Assembly (NCBI GenBank): GCA_036023115.1
Contig: JAYKKT010000056.1
Location: forward strand, 3,598,501 to 3,662,500
DNA from: Brasenia schreberi
Lineage: Eukaryota > Streptophyta > Magnoliopsida > Nymphaeales > Cabombaceae
DNA: 64,000 nucleotides
Direction of reading: 5' to 3'
Shown: positions 28,501-37,581 of the stretch, in pieces
How the letters are laid out: the number at the start of each line of letters is the position of its first letter
How positions within the stretch are numbered: the stretch's first letter is position 1
The notes under the pieces: generated by a model
Told to the model about the DNA's origin: nothing
The model's input: the letters and a program-made list of their open reading frames with translations, nothing else
Database searches by the model: none
Made by a program: the position numbers and the translations under genes

Positions 28501-31500
28501 CGTCTTATGGAACATTTTAGAGCAAAAAAGAAAGACCTTCACATGATATTTATTGATCTAGAAAAAGCTTATGATAGGGTATCGAGGGAGGTTCTTTGGA
28601 GAACTTTGGAAAAAAGAGGTATCCCATTGACATATATTAACCTTATAAGAGACATGTATGATGGTGCAAAAACATGTGTGAGGACTCATGAAGGAACGAC
28701 AAACTTCTTTGAAGTTAATATTGGGTTACATCAAGGATCAACTTTAAGTCCATACTTATTTATAATGGTGATGGATGAGTTAACAAAATATATTCAAGAT
28801 GAAGTACCTTGGTGTATGTTATTTGCAGATGACATTGTATTAGTGGAGGAGTCCAAGGAAAAAGTTAATAGAAAATTGGAACTATGGAGAGAAACATTAG
28901 AAAACAAAGGCCTCCGACTTAGTAGAACAAAGACAGAATATATGGAATGTAAGTTTGATCATTTGGCTACTTTAGAGGACATAAAAATTAAAATTGGCAC
29001 ACATTGCATTCCCCAAAAGGAAAGTTTTAAATACCTAGGGTGAATTTTTCAGTGATGGAAGAATTGATGGAGATGTTACACATAGAATTAATGCTGGTTG
29101 GTTAAAATAGAGAGGAGCATCAGGTATTCTTTGTGATAAGAAGATACCATTAAAATTAAAAGGTAAATATTATAGAGCAGCAATTAGGCCTGCCATGTTT
29201 TATGGTTCTGAGTGTTGGGCAGTTAATCATCAACATGTACAAAAGATGTCTGTGACAGAAATGAAGATGTTGAGATGGATGAGTGGTCATACAAGAAAAG
29301 ACCGTATACATAATGAGGTTATTAGAAACAAATTAGGAGTGGCACCAATAGAGGATAAAATGAGAGAACATCGTTTAAGATGGTTTGGACATATAGAAAG
29401 AAGATCAAAAGAAGAACCTGTAAGAAGGTTAGAAAAACTAAATTTGGAAAGTATTAAAAGAGGTAGAGGACGACCACAAAAGTGTTGGAAAGAAACAATA
29501 AAGAATGATCTAGCTTATTGGGAGTTAACTCCTAACATGGCACACGATAGGGATCTGTGGAAACAAAGAATCCATGTAGCCGACCCCGTCTAGTATGGGA
29601 AAAGGCTTAGTTGTTGTTGTTGTTGTTGTAGGGTCAATTTTTGAGTGATGGAAGAATTGATAGAGATGTTACACATAAAATTAATGCTGGTTGGTTAAAA
29701 TGGAGAGGAGCATCAAGTATTCTTTGTGATAAGAAGATACCATTAAAATTAAAAGGTAAATATTATAGAGCAGCAATTAGGCCTGCCATGTTTTATGGTT
29801 CTTAGTGTTGGGCAGTTAATCATCAACATGTACAAACGATGTATGTGACAGAAATGAAGATGTTGAGATGGATAATTGGTCATACAAGAAAAGACCGTAT
29901 ACATAATGAGGTTATTAGAAACAAATTAGGAGTATCACCAATAGAGGATAAAATGAGAGAACATCGTTTAAGATGGTTTGGACATATAGAAAGAAGATCA
30001 AAAGAAGAACCTATAAGAAGGTTAGAAAAACTAAATTTGGAAAGTATTAAAAGAGTTAGAGGACGACCACAAAAGTGTTGGAAAGAAACAATAAAGAATG
30101 ATCTAGCTTGTTGGGAGTTAACTGCTAACACGGCACACGATAGGGATCTGTGGAAACAAAGAATCCATGTAGCCGACCCCGTCTAGTATGGGAAAAGGCT
30201 TAGTTGTTGTTGTTCAAAAGATCTAGACTTATAGTAGTAGTCATTTTCAAAAAAATTTACATCTTTAGAGACATACAGTTTATCATTAATGGGGTCAAAA
30301 CATCTATATCTTTTTGTCGATCCTATATCCAAGAAACACATATTCAATGACCCTAGGTGACAATTTATAATTTTTATCTATATAAACAAAGTATTTGCAC
30401 CCAAAAACCCTTAACCTTTAATAAAAAAAAGAGAGATTATGTAATTTTTCAAAAGGAGAAATATTTTCAAGACGGGTCAAAGGCATCATATTGATAATAT
30501 ATACTATAGTAAGAGTTTCTTCTGCCCATAAAAAATTAGGAACATTATTAGCAATTAAAAGTGTTTTATAAGTTTCTATAATATGCCTATGGATCCTCCA
30601 CAATCAAACCTAACATTCTTAATGGTGGAATCAAATTGATTCTTGACCATATTATAAAAAATAAAAAATTTATCAAATACCTTCGATTTATGTTTTAATA
30701 AATATATCTAAATAAATCGAGTAAAATCATCTACAAATATCACATAATATTGGACTCCTCCCTTTGAAACAATAAGAGCAACGCTCCAAACATCATAATG
30801 TATTAATTCAAAAGTTTTATTTGGTACATAATTTCTTTTTCCAAAAAGAATATGATGCATTTTTCCAAGAACACATTCTTTACAATCAAATTTTTTATCT
30901 TCAAATTTTTTTAACAAAGAAAAATTGCATAGTTTATGCATATCAAATATCTAAGTCGTTTATGCCAAATAATAACATCATGAGCTACATTATAGGATTC
31001 AAATTTGGCATAACTAAATAATATATTTTATATAATCTACTTTCCCTATGGCCTTACCAATCATCTTCTTCGATAGGTGATCCTGCACCATACAATGTTT
31101 GGATAAGAAAGTGACTATACAATTATTATTACAAATTTGAGCAACCTAGAGTAAATTTAGATTTTGTTTAGGTATGAAACTTACATTTTGTATTTTGAAA
31201 TCATCTTTTGTGATACCTCCAACGGCTAACGGCTAGTTGAGGCCAGCTCCAAGAGAGCTGGTGGGAGTTGGAAGTCCCAATGGCTACATGGCAATGGGCC
31301 CTAGTGGCCCGTGCCATTCCACAATCTTGAGTCACAGGCCCTAGTGGTCCATGATGTGATCCTATTACATTTAACACAAGATGAGTGGTCACACAAGAAA
31401 AGATAGTATACATAATAAGGTTATTAGAAATAAATTAGGAGTGGTACCAATAAATGATAAAATATGAGATAGAATCACTTAAGATGGTTTGGACATGTAG

Positions 31501-32832
31501 AAAGACGGTCCAAAGGAATATTCAGTAAGCAAATACGAGAAACTAGATTGTGAAAATGTTAAAAGACGAAGAGTAAGACCACAAAAGTGTTAGAAGGAAA
31601 TAATAAAGAATGATCTAGCTTATGTTGAGTTTAGCATAGGATAAGAGCGAGCTCTATGAAACCAAAGAATCCATGTGCCAATCTATTCTAGTATGGGAAA
31701 AGGCTCAGTTGTTGTTGAAAAGATCACTTAATCAATTTGAGGAGCAACATCGTTTGGCTTCACTAGATATTATGTGAAGAAAATTGAGCACTATTACATC
31801 ATACTCTTTATTTTCACTGGAAACGAGCAATGAGTATTAACTAATAGTGATGTTAACTGTTTATGGGTGTGGAGAGTCCAGACGCCCTGCTATCCCATCT
31901 GTCCTACAGCCAAACAAATTTTCTCCAAAGCTGGCCCTGATGTTCTGGATAATGGTTAACCATGATGTGCAAAATATTTATAGGATGGTTCAATTACTTG
32001 AAGTAATTTGCATCATGCATCTGAGTTCAGGCTATCACACCTTGTATGAATGGTATCGGTCTGTCGAAATCGAGCATTTCCCTGATCCAACGGGGCTTAG
32101 GCGGCGGATGGAGCAATGGACATTTGGTTTCTATCCTGCCTGCATAAAGTATCTCATGTCTGCTTTTGATGTACCAGAGGTAAACTATTCTTCATTTTCC
32201 TCAGTAGCTTTATGATTTTGTTGGCGATGAGGATTTTGCACAGAACTTATTTCTTATGCAAAATTTGTTGATACATGTTCCAGGTCATGGCCGTCACCAG
32301 AAATAGCATCTGCAAGAAAGGGATGGAATCTATTTCCCGAGCTCAGGCAATTGCATATTATGCTTCTCTGTTCCTTTATTTCTGGGTCTTCTCTACTCCT
32401 GTAGTTTCACTTGTATTTGGGAGCTATTTGTATGTATGCATTAATTGGCTACACATCCATTTCGATGAGGCTTTCTCATCACTAAGAATTGCAAATTACA
32501 AGGCTTTCACTCGATTCAACATCACTAAAGACGGTAATCTTAAGGTCTATACACTTGCTGTTGACAAGGTAATTTTTCCATTTGCTTTTACTTTTATCCA
32601 AGAGCAGACTGATGTGTTTTCGCCATTGAAGTTGTATACTTACTGTCCTTATCAGGTTCCAAAGGAATGGACGTTGGATCCCAAGTGGCATAGCGAGCCG
32701 AAACATAAAATGTCTCACAAAAGGAAGTACCCAAGTAAATGGCGTGCAGCTTCAGCGGACCAGGATCCAGTTAGCACAGTTCGCATTGTTGACCATTTTG
32801 AGATAAAAAGAACAGTTTCAAAGGCCAGCTGA
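13509..32832 (+). CDS. Membrane-anchored calcineurin-like metallophosphoesterase, large plant type; possibly decaying
   Basis: The exons read are 13509-13810, 13959-14184, 14294-14545, 14647-14762, 15094-15189, 15267-15354, 15796-16019, 16821-17005, 17200-17399, about 21370-21710, 21840-21890, 22754-23051, 32031-32179, 32284-32568 and 32656-32832. They give about 1000 residues, the usual length for this plant family. The start is the first ATG in frame ([11 protein letters not shown]). Several N-terminal hydrophobic helices precede the phosphoesterase core, whose metal-site motifs are in order: ADTGDGG (~residue 390), GGDLAYP (~433), GNHDWFDG (~495), THEPTWL, and GDLHHYMRH (~615). A hydrophobic C-terminal region follows, including [19 protein letters not shown]. 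The hydrolase substrate is unknown. Oddities: one base appears deleted near 21,497 (aligned families read [12 protein letters not shown]), the start of exon 10 has no good acceptor, and the segment after QFD at 21,890 is not conserved. Introns are loaded with transposons, one of them ~9 kb. Family identity is firm; integrity is doubtful. Confidence 0.88.
16570..16725. repeat. Local tandem duplication in intron
   Basis: A block beginning AATATATAAGATGATGAGGTG and continuing with CAGCTGCTTAATCTCTTA occurs twice, at about 16,581 and 16,667, with a few substitutions. It lies in the intron before the exon at 16,821 and has no evident function. Confidence 0.8.
17781..20866 (-). mobile_element. RTE-clade LINE, nearly full length, minus strand, pseudogenised
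   Basis: Read on the minus strand this matches the + strand RTE at 26,354-30,214 from its 5' leader (complement of GGGATCAC...CTCATG, ending near 20,866) to its 3' tail (CTAGTATGGGAAAAGGCTTAGTTGTTG, then GTTT repeats at 17,781-17,810). Endonuclease ([11 protein letters not shown] near 20,470), RT ([20 protein letters not shown] near 19,050; FADDIV near 18,600) and the C-terminal [15 protein letters not shown] block (near 18,090) are all visible but broken by stops and frameshifts. The part at 18,470-18,600 and 18,770-18,900 is internally rearranged, with short repeated words. It sits inside intron 9 of the metallophosphoesterase gene, antisense to it. No convincing target duplication was found. 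Confidence 0.85.
22015..22352 (+). mobile_element. 5'-truncated RTE LINE fragment with perfect 22-bp target duplication
   Basis: A 338-bp fragment, nearly identical to 29,295-29,630, covers the C-terminal RTE block ([16 protein letters not shown]) and the GTTGTT tail. It is flanked by a perfect 22-bp direct repeat, 21,993-22,014 and 22,353-22,374, beginning TAATAAAAAGTAAGATGAAC. A long exact target duplication with 5' truncation and intact 3' end is the standard mark of target-primed reverse transcription, and the lack of mismatches suggests a fairly young insertion. It lies in the metallophosphoesterase gene close to the poorly conserved junction after exon 11. Confidence 0.93.
23813..24025 (+). 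mobile_element. Outer RTE LINE of the nest, left part
   Basis: This is decayed RTE sequence covering the [22 protein letters not shown]...VNxQHVQ...KMLRWM region, cut at 24,025 by the Copia element. Just before it a 16-bp target duplication (GAAAAGATCACTTAAT, 23,797-23,812) is repeated at 31,717-31,732 behind the right part. A 36-bp tandem duplication (GTATTTTATTTTATGTGAGA...) sits at about 23,828-23,900. The element was 5' truncated when it inserted. Confidence 0.85.
24026..24459 (-). repeat. Copia 3' LTR (minus orientation)
   Basis: About 434 bases long. The stretch from 24,290 to 24,455 matches 31,213-31,378 (GGCCAGCTCC, GGGAGTTGGAAG, GGCAATGGGCCCTAGTGGC, TTGAGTCAC). It begins with TG at the duplication boundary; its inner end is set by the adjoining polypurine tract. 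Confidence 0.8.
24459..24478 (-). other. Polypurine tract of the Copia element
   Basis: On the minus strand this reads GAAAATTTGAGAGGGGGG immediately before the 3' LTR, the site that primes plus-strand DNA synthesis in LTR retrotransposons. Its place and orientation confirm that the Copia element lies on the minus strand. Confidence 0.7.
24600..25880 (-). pseudogene. Copia reverse transcriptase and RNase H remnant
   Basis: On the minus strand, RT pieces read [20 protein letters not shown] and [20 protein letters not shown] (25,873 downward), then [18 protein letters not shown], then the catalytic region as [13 protein letters not shown], where a typical Copia YVDDMI motif would be, and [13 protein letters not shown]. 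RNase H remnants ([11 protein letters not shown] and following) lie near 24,790-24,830. The frames are broken by stops and shifts. It is ordinary plant Copia Pol, cut from its integrase by the inner RTE insertion. Confidence 0.85.
26582..28006 (+). CDS. RTE LINE ORF, endonuclease and linker part
   Basis: An open frame of 474 codons; the protein-like part begins near 26,715 ([20 protein letters not shown]). It is an apurinic-type endonuclease: [13 protein letters not shown] at the start, LCLQETKW with the catalytic Glu, the GVGIIINKD stretch, VCAYAPQ, and GGDLNGHVG with the Asp/Asn pair. The final SDH-type motif is degenerate ([15 protein letters not shown]). A basic linker rich in Lys/Ala ([19 protein letters not shown]) leads to RT. 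The frame stops at 28,004-28,006 after EKILVQMI. A one- or two-base loss there has cut it from the RT frame, which resumes in a different frame. It nicks target DNA to prime reverse transcription. Confidence 0.88.
   Translation: MNQLQRGFPHHGRVWVKKLVPLHCCPNVVKNFQRGSPHFDYGWMQGVRKLVLDNKIRIGSWNIGTLSGKLMEVVDTMIRRKIHILCLQETKWVGEKAKEIEDTGFKLWYSGKEKAQNGVGIIINKDLKESVVDIQRYGDRIMTLKLVLGVEVLNIVCAYAPQVGLEDSIKTVFWEELDKVFQKIPQREMICLGGDLNGHVGKEALGYQGIHGNFGYGDINEEGREILNFAMAFDLFIVNTIFKKQDEHLITYKSGLSQTQIDYFICRKKDRACCKDCKVIPGESLTTQYRILVMDLQIKKWTKKKRVHRAIRTKWWNLKSEKEDIFKQKVLQGDVWNYVGTPCDMWNNMAIHIRKVAKDVLGVSKGGVPAQKEAWWWSEVVQNKIKAKRACYKLHYAKKTSETLEAYKKAKKEAKKAVSEAKAKIWEDLYKKLNSKEGERDIFRIVRARDKKTKDLNYVRCIKDEDEKILVQMI
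28159..29043 (+). CDS. RTE LINE ORF, reverse transcriptase part
   Basis: A 294-codon frame continues the same polyprotein in another frame. It holds the RT blocks in order: [86 protein letters not shown] (catalytic Asp), [13 protein letters not shown], and [15 protein letters not shown] (catalytic FADD). It ends at a TGA at 29,041-29,043, where the duplicate 3' module 590 bases on has TCA (Ser). The stop is thus a point mutation inside the coding region and not the natural end. With these breaks the element is probably not active as it stands. Confidence 0.9.
   Translation: MKSGKSVGPDNIPIEVWKILGEIGITWLTRLFNEIWKNQKMPEEWRASTLIPVYKNKGDIQNCANYRGIKLMSHTMKLWERIIEHRLRQVSSTIENQFGFMPGRSTIEVIHLLRRLMEHFRAKKKDLHMIFIDLEKAYDRVSREVLWRTLEKRGIPLTYINLIRDMYDGAKTCVRTHEGTTNFFEVNIGLHQGSTLSPYLFIMVMDELTKYIQDEVPWCMLFADDIVLVEESKEKVNRKLELWRETLENKGLRLSRTKTEYMECKFDHLATLEDIKIKIGTHCIPQKESFKYLG
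29195..29593 (+). CDS. RTE LINE ORF, C-terminal domain
   Basis: A frame of 132 codons resumes the polyprotein: [49 protein letters not shown], then a basic [17 protein letters not shown] block, ending ...IHVADPV with TAG at 29,591-29,593 just before the tail. The same end is found in every RTE copy of the window, so ADPV-stop is the natural C-terminus. The Arg/Lys-rich part may bind nucleic acid; this is inference. Confidence 0.8.
   Translation: MFYGSECWAVNHQHVQKMSVTEMKMLRWMSGHTRKDRIHNEVIRNKLGVAPIEDKMREHRLRWFGHIERRSKEEPVRRLEKLNLESIKRGRGRPQKCWKETIKNDLAYWELTPNMAHDRDLWKQRIHVADPV
29630..30214 (+). repeat. Second copy of the RTE 3' module
   Basis: This ~585-bp block repeats 29,037-29,629 in direct orientation, starting GGGTCAATTTTTGAGTGATGG and ending in its own GTTGTT tail. 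It has TCA and TGG where the first copy has stops (TGA 29,041; TAG 29,107), but it has its own stop (TTCTTAGTG near 29,800). The C-terminal protein block is readable at 29,839-30,186. Only one target duplication pair surrounds both copies. Confidence 0.9.
30418..31200 (-). pseudogene. Copia integrase and GAG-pre-integrase remnant
   Basis: Minus-strand fragments read [15 protein letters not shown], then [17 protein letters not shown] (pre-integrase, zinc-binding Cys), then [12 protein letters not shown] and [11 protein letters not shown] (integrase core, first two catalytic Asp), then [21 protein letters not shown] and [13 protein letters not shown] (integrase C-terminal part). Stops and shifts break it. 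It is the upstream half of the pol gene whose RT half lies beyond the inner RTE. Confidence 0.85.
31213..31378 (-). repeat. Copia 5' LTR remnant
   Basis: About 166 bases match the inner-left part of the LTR at 24,290-24,455. The other two thirds of this LTR, the primer-binding site and gag are absent, so a deletion of about 1 kb or more joins the LTR to the pre-integrase region. Confidence 0.8.
31379..31716 (+). mobile_element. Outer RTE LINE of the nest, right part
   Basis: The RTE continues exactly where the left half stopped (GATGAGTGGTCACACAAG...), through the C-terminal block to CTAGTATGGGAAAAGGCTCAG and GTTGTTG. It is followed by the second target duplication at 31,717-31,732. The many substitutions make it older than the inner RTE. 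Confidence 0.88.
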
Positions 32833-32934
32833 TCTTCAAGATCTTATCTGTATCGAGTGCACTTGTAAAACGGACCAGGTCCAGTCCCACGTCCAAAGTT
32901 TTTATTTCTGTGCATTTCTCGTCAATTGAATTCT

Positions 32935-35053
32935 TGTGATGCCAGGCCGCATTGGGCCCGGCATGGACCCACGGATCCACATGGGATCTGACCTGGGGTC
33001 CCTGCCAGGGAACCACTACTGTGGCTCTCGTAGCCAGAGACCACCGCGGTGATGCGGTGGCTGGCCTACTGCAACAGTTGCAGTGCTGTTGAAAGGGGGA
33101 GGGGTGAGAGAGAGAGAACTAACGTGAGAGAGAGATCACAAAATTGAGAAGAGGAGAAAGGACGCAGGTACTATGTTTTGAGAATGGCCGAAAAGAAGTC
33201 AAGCAATGAAGAGATTGATTCATTGGATTTGAAGTAAAATAAGTTTTTTGTTTTGGATTTTTAACAAAAAAATCCGGTGAATTGCCTTTTATCCGTGGTG
33301 GATCTTTAGCGGAAAACGATGGTCATGGAGCCTAGTTGTTGGTAATTTTTTTGTGGGTTGGAAATGTCGCCTGAAATAACGGATTTTGGCTCAAAACGGG
33401 TGGTTATGGGTGACTCGGGTGGGGTATGTTTTGTCCTCTCTTTTCATGTGTCAGGCCATATCAGTGTCTTGAGGTAATCTGGTTACAGATTTTGGTCGGT
33501 TTTGGATGAATTAATAAAATAATAATAGAAATTAGATCTAGACTTTTAATCGGATTGCAATGAACCCAAATAGGTTCAATTTGAATTTTGAGTCATTTTA
33601 AGGTGGCTTGAAGAACGATTTTGATATGGCTTGAATTGTTGATTCCATATTCAAATATAGAATATTAATGTTATGTTTTATCATGATTTAAGGAGTAAAT
33701 CAAGATAATTTAAAGGGATAAGCATTGTAAGATTGGATCGGTATAGAAGTGATAGGTAGGTAAATGTATTTTCTTTTCAGATGTATGTTAGAGATAGTTT
33801 TACTTGTCTTTAAATAATATGAGATTATAAAATATTTATTAATACTTTAAAATGATTACATATATTGATTTATTGATATGATTGAGAATTGCTTTTATAA
33901 TTTGCATGAACACATTGCATGATTGTACTTGAGTTTGAGGGAACATTATTGGGTATGGATCTATCCTCTTCACGGCAATATGGAATGGTGAATGGTCGTG
34001 TCTAATAGTGTTAACTTGCGGGTCTTGGTATCAATGAACCATCAGGTTGCATGGATTCATGGTTTGTAATTCTAATTGTCGGGACGCATTATATCATTAA
34101 GATGAGAGGGTTATACATTCTTGAATGAGTGTGTTGGGTGATGTTAACTCGTTAGTTACTTCATTGGTAATACATGTTTGTATTTAGCAGTTTGTATTGT
34201 TTTATATGGTATACCTAGGTTGGAGATATGATAAACTAGTCAGAGTAGTGAGTGTTTTGAAAAGAAATAATTTTTGAATATTGGATTTGGATACTTAAAA
34301 ATGAAAATATGATACGGGCTATTATAGATGTTTTGAGACTATGAGATATTTCAAGTGATACGATGTGACTTTGGGTTTGTTCAAATAATTGTTTGAAAGC
34401 ATGATACTAGTGTGGTTATCGGAAATCGTTTGTCTTGTAAACTTGTTGGGTAGAATTTGATACGTTGTTTTTAGAGTCCATAAGGTTTGGGATGTGATTA
34501 ACCTATGCTATAGTTATTGAAAACTACGCCTTGGGAAAATAAGAGGTATTGAGTTTTTTTTATGATGTGGTTGTGGTTGGACATTGTAGTTATCAAAATT
34601 AAATTGTATTATTAAGGTGTGTTTGATTATAGATGTATGGTTTAGTTAATAATGTTCATTTAAATTGTGATATAGATTTTTATCTTATATGATGTATGAT
34701 TTGAAATAAATGTCTTGTTCATGACTATAAAGGGATCGCATTCATTCATCTACGAGCACGGTTATTTGTGCTTATAGTTTATTATATTACAAATCTAATT
34801 AGTGGAGGCGATAAGAGGGATATAGTAACTTTGGGGATGGCGCATCAACACCGTTATGGTACTTAGTCCATAGACAGTTTTACTATTTTTGTTATACCAT
34901 CAATCTAAAATAAATAACTAAATGAGTATTGACTATATTTTGAATTTCATTGGGTGATGTTACCGTTGAATTGTCTAATGGTCCACAGAATTTGGTCACA
35001 TGGCGTGAATTGATCTTATATCCACATTAGATAAATTTTATGAGGTCGTTACA
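32935..35053. mobile_element. Solo LTR, about 2.1 kb
   Basis: It begins TGTGATGCCAGGCC at 32,935 and ends GGTCGTTACA at 35,053, with TGT...ACA termini. The flanking 5-bp direct repeat ATTCT (32,930-32,934 and 35,054-35,058) is perfect. No coding sequence is found inside. Start and end words resemble those of plant Gypsy LTRs (TGT-A/G-A-C/T-G...CGTTACA). With no internal region it is best read as a solo LTR left by recombination between two LTRs. It starts 103 bases behind the metallophosphoesterase stop codon, so it probably lies in or right after the 3' UTR. Confidence 0.72.
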
Positions 35054-35058
35054 ATTCT

Positions 35059-35850
35059 AATAAATGATTCACGTTCATAATCAACTAGTCAAAGCTTCCC
35101 CATTGTCAAAAGAGGAGCTTTGACACCAGAAAGAACAAAAACCAACTCTTGTTATGGTCAAAATCTGCTGCAGCTTTGGTAATTGTTCTGCACCGTCTTG
35201 TACTGGTGATTGTATTCTCCATATTCCTTCGAATCACCTTCACAACTTGGCCTTTCTTATTGATGACATTTTTGGGACCAATATTTTCAACAGTAGTTCA
35301 ATTATTTTTGGCTGAACTCATCGCTTTATGCTGAATGACAATGACTTTTAAGAACAAGGAATGGTAAATTGGATATGAACAGTTAATGAACAGAAGGTTG
35401 ATGACTGGAAACTATATAATTTTTTGCTAGTAATACATCTGGGAGGGGTCTGCCTCACCCCACTTGTTTTTCCGGGGAAGAAAAACGCTAGTGTTTTTAC
35501 ATGTAATCTATGGTTGTAGTTATTCAACTTTTTCTTTCTTCAAGAAGGTGAATCGCTGAGGTGGAAATCCAAATTACCAGACATTTGACTCCTTGTATGG
35601 AATGGCGATTCTTAGTTTAGTACGATGGGAGGCTTTTCATAAGAATTCTTATGAAAAGCAAAGGTCTATGCGTTTTTCTTACGTAGGATACAAGTGATTA
35701 AAATGCTAGAGTACGATGGGAGCTATTACCTCTTTTGAAAACCGTCTTTCTGGATCAGAACGTGGTCTTAAAGATCTAATGGATTATGTCGTCTATGCAA
35801 CTGTAAAGAACTGTTAATAGCCTGAGGAGGGGCGGAGTAAAAGTTTAGGG
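35059..35850. other. Intergenic stretch behind the solo LTR
   Basis: No gene is recognised. A 61-codon hydrophobic open frame at 35,149-35,334 (+) has no recognisable motif or support. Confidence 0.4.
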
Positions 35851-35879
35851 TGATTGTTCTATTGGTGTCTGAACATTCT

Positions 35880-36925
35880 TTTCGTGGTTGGTGCAGTTCT
35901 TTTGATGACTGATTGCTCAGGGAAACTGAGCTGGTGGGTGCCTTTCTTGGATCAAGAGGCAGGGCCTAATCCCGTCCTTGCTTTAACGGAACCTTCACTT
36001 CGTGATTATTGGATTAAGGGCCCTGTAAAGAAAAATGCCTGCAAAAATAACCTCTGATTTCTCATTTTCTTCTCCTCTTTTCACTACTCGGATTCCAAAT
36101 AACCTAGGAGAGTTTTATCCATTAAGGCCACTGCCAATGGCGACTAACTTCATCAGCTGTATGATTATGAACTGATAAAAGGGTCATGAATTTGTAATAA
36201 AAAGGAAAAGAAAAGAAATGACCATGAATGTTCTCTGCCCTTCACAGAGTACCTGTAGAACGAAATAGGCACCCTTTGGTGTCTAAGAGCTCTTTAGTGT
36301 CATTTGAGGAAGCAAACTTGGAAGGCAATCTCAACCAGCATGTTGGTAGCATCCTTTGCACCTACATGGGGTGGCTTCTCAGGGTTGAGAACCTACCACT
36401 TCGTGATTATTGGATTAAGGGCCCTGTAAAGAAAAATGCCTGCAAAAATAACCTCTGATTTCTCATTTTCTTCTCCTCTTTTCATTACTCGGATTCCAAA
36501 TGCTTAACCTAGGAGAGTTTTATCCATTAAGGCCACTGTCAATGGCGACTAACTTCATCAGCTGTATGATTATGAACTGATAAAAGGTTATGAATTTGTA
36601 ATAAAAAAGAAAAGAAAAGAAATGGCCATGAATGCTCTCTGCCCTTCACAGAGTACCTGTAGAACGAAATAGGCACCCTTTGGTGTCTAAGAGCTCTTTA
36701 GTGTCATTCGAGGAAGCAAACTTGGAAGGCAATCTCAACCACCATGTTGGTAGCATCCTTGCACCTACATGGGGTGGCTTCTCAGGGTTGAGAACCTACC
36801 CCATTAGTGATGATGGCGATCTCAACTTGACCCTCGAACACCGCCTCTTTGTATTTTTGGTTCTCAAGGACAGGCTGCAGGGTGAGGTTGAGGATAAATC
36901 GGCACTAACCCATCTGGGGAACTAA
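35880..36925 (+). pseudogene. Unidentified exon-like sequence with internal duplication
   Basis: I do not recognise this gene. Three stretches look coding. One near 35,900-36,010 reads SGKLSWWVPFLDQE and ALTEPSLRDYWIKGPVKK. The other two are copies near 36,242-36,400 and 36,650-36,925, each entered by a TTCACAG acceptor; they read RVPVERNRHPLVSKSSLVSF and EEANLEGNLN. Only the last copy continues (TYPISDDGDLNLTLEHRLF, VLKDRLQGEVEDKSALTHLG) to a stop at 36,923-36,925. The composition is protein-like and frames are kept across acceptor sites, so this could be the 3' end of a real gene whose last exons were duplicated, or a relic. Upstream exons are not visible. Confidence 0.4.
35996..36797. repeat. 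401-bp tandem duplication
   Basis: Copy 1 is 35,996-36,396 and copy 2 is 36,397-36,797, each starting CACTTCGTGATTATTGG and ending near GGGTTGAGAACCTAC. They differ by scattered substitutions and small indels (for example TGCTTA inserted in copy 2). Each contains an exon-like part and an intron-like part with an acceptor. Confidence 0.92.
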
Positions 36926-37581
36926 GAAATTTTTAAACTTACATTGAAGAGAATAACAAGTGAGAGGATGAAGCATTAAATGAGTGGAAGGTGATGGTCA
37001 TTGATGTACTTTTCTTGGACTTTTTGCAAAAAAGTCAATGTTATCACATCATATTATATTAAATTAATTTAACATCTCGTACGTGATCCATATGATCACA
37101 CAATTTCTTTTGAAAAGTTTTTCAATATGCTGTGCTGGTAGAGGCTCGTTCTGGCTGCACGATGCATGTTTTGAACCCTAAAACCCATGGCCGGGCTGTG
37201 GTAGGGATTTTTCTAAAGGCAGGGCACGTTGGGGTGGTAAAAAAACTCACCCAGTCCCGCACCTTTGCCATGTGTACTCTTGGAACAACCAACAGAAGAT
37301 GCTTCTTCGAGGATTTGACGTTCAGTGTCTTCCTAGCTCTCCCAAAACAGTAAGATTAGGTCCTACCTGTGGTATCAACAAAACTTTAATCCAGAGCTTC
37401 AGTTAATCAAATGCTACTAACATTGCATTCCTTTAATAACATAACAGCTAAATACTGTCAAACAAACAATACAATGAGAGCCATTTGGTGGCAAAACCTT
37501 CCCTTCCATTTACAGGATGAAGGAAAAAGTTTAGGAGATGGGTTATTGGTAGAGCACAAAAGCTGTGTATGTACACTTGTT
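36926..37581. other. Intergenic stretch between two genes
   Basis: No feature is recognised here. It probably holds the 3' UTR of the minus-strand sulfotransferase gene at its right end. An open frame at 37,132-37,353 has no protein-family signal. Confidence 0.4.

Larger units (their letters stand above)
26354..30214 (+). mobile_element. RTE-clade LINE inserted in the Copia element, nearly intact, 3' end duplicated
   Basis: A perfect 17-bp direct repeat, CAAAAGATCTAGACTTA, stands at 26,337-26,353 and 30,215-30,231 and marks the target site. The element has a 5' leader (~230 bp), one long coding region for endonuclease, linker, RT and a C-terminal domain, and a 3' tail of GTTGTT units. Defects are few: a frame break near 28,000, TGA at 29,041, TAG at 29,107. 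The last ~590 bp including the tail are present twice (29,037-29,629 and 29,630-30,214). Endonuclease plus a single RT frame and a short TTG-type tail fit the plant RTE/RTE-BovB group. It is the youngest layer of the nest. Confidence 0.93.
24026..31378 (-). mobile_element. Copia LTR retrotransposon remnant, interrupted by an RTE
   Basis: The element runs from TGTAAATG at 24,026 to TTAACACA at 31,378. The flanking 5-bp duplication is GGATG (24,021-24,025) against AGATG (31,379-31,383), one mismatch, and both flanks are the two halves of the outer RTE. On the minus strand the order is LTR remnant, GAG-pre-integrase/integrase, [inner RTE], reverse transcriptase, RNase H, polypurine tract, LTR: the Copia order. 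Gag, protease and the primer site are missing because the 5' LTR is joined at about 31,213 directly to the pre-integrase region. It cannot move by itself. Confidence 0.88.

Noticed and set aside
35149..35334. Hydrophobic 61-codon frame possibly a small membrane protein
   Set aside because: Starts without ATG context, no family signal, directly behind the solo LTR; not supported.
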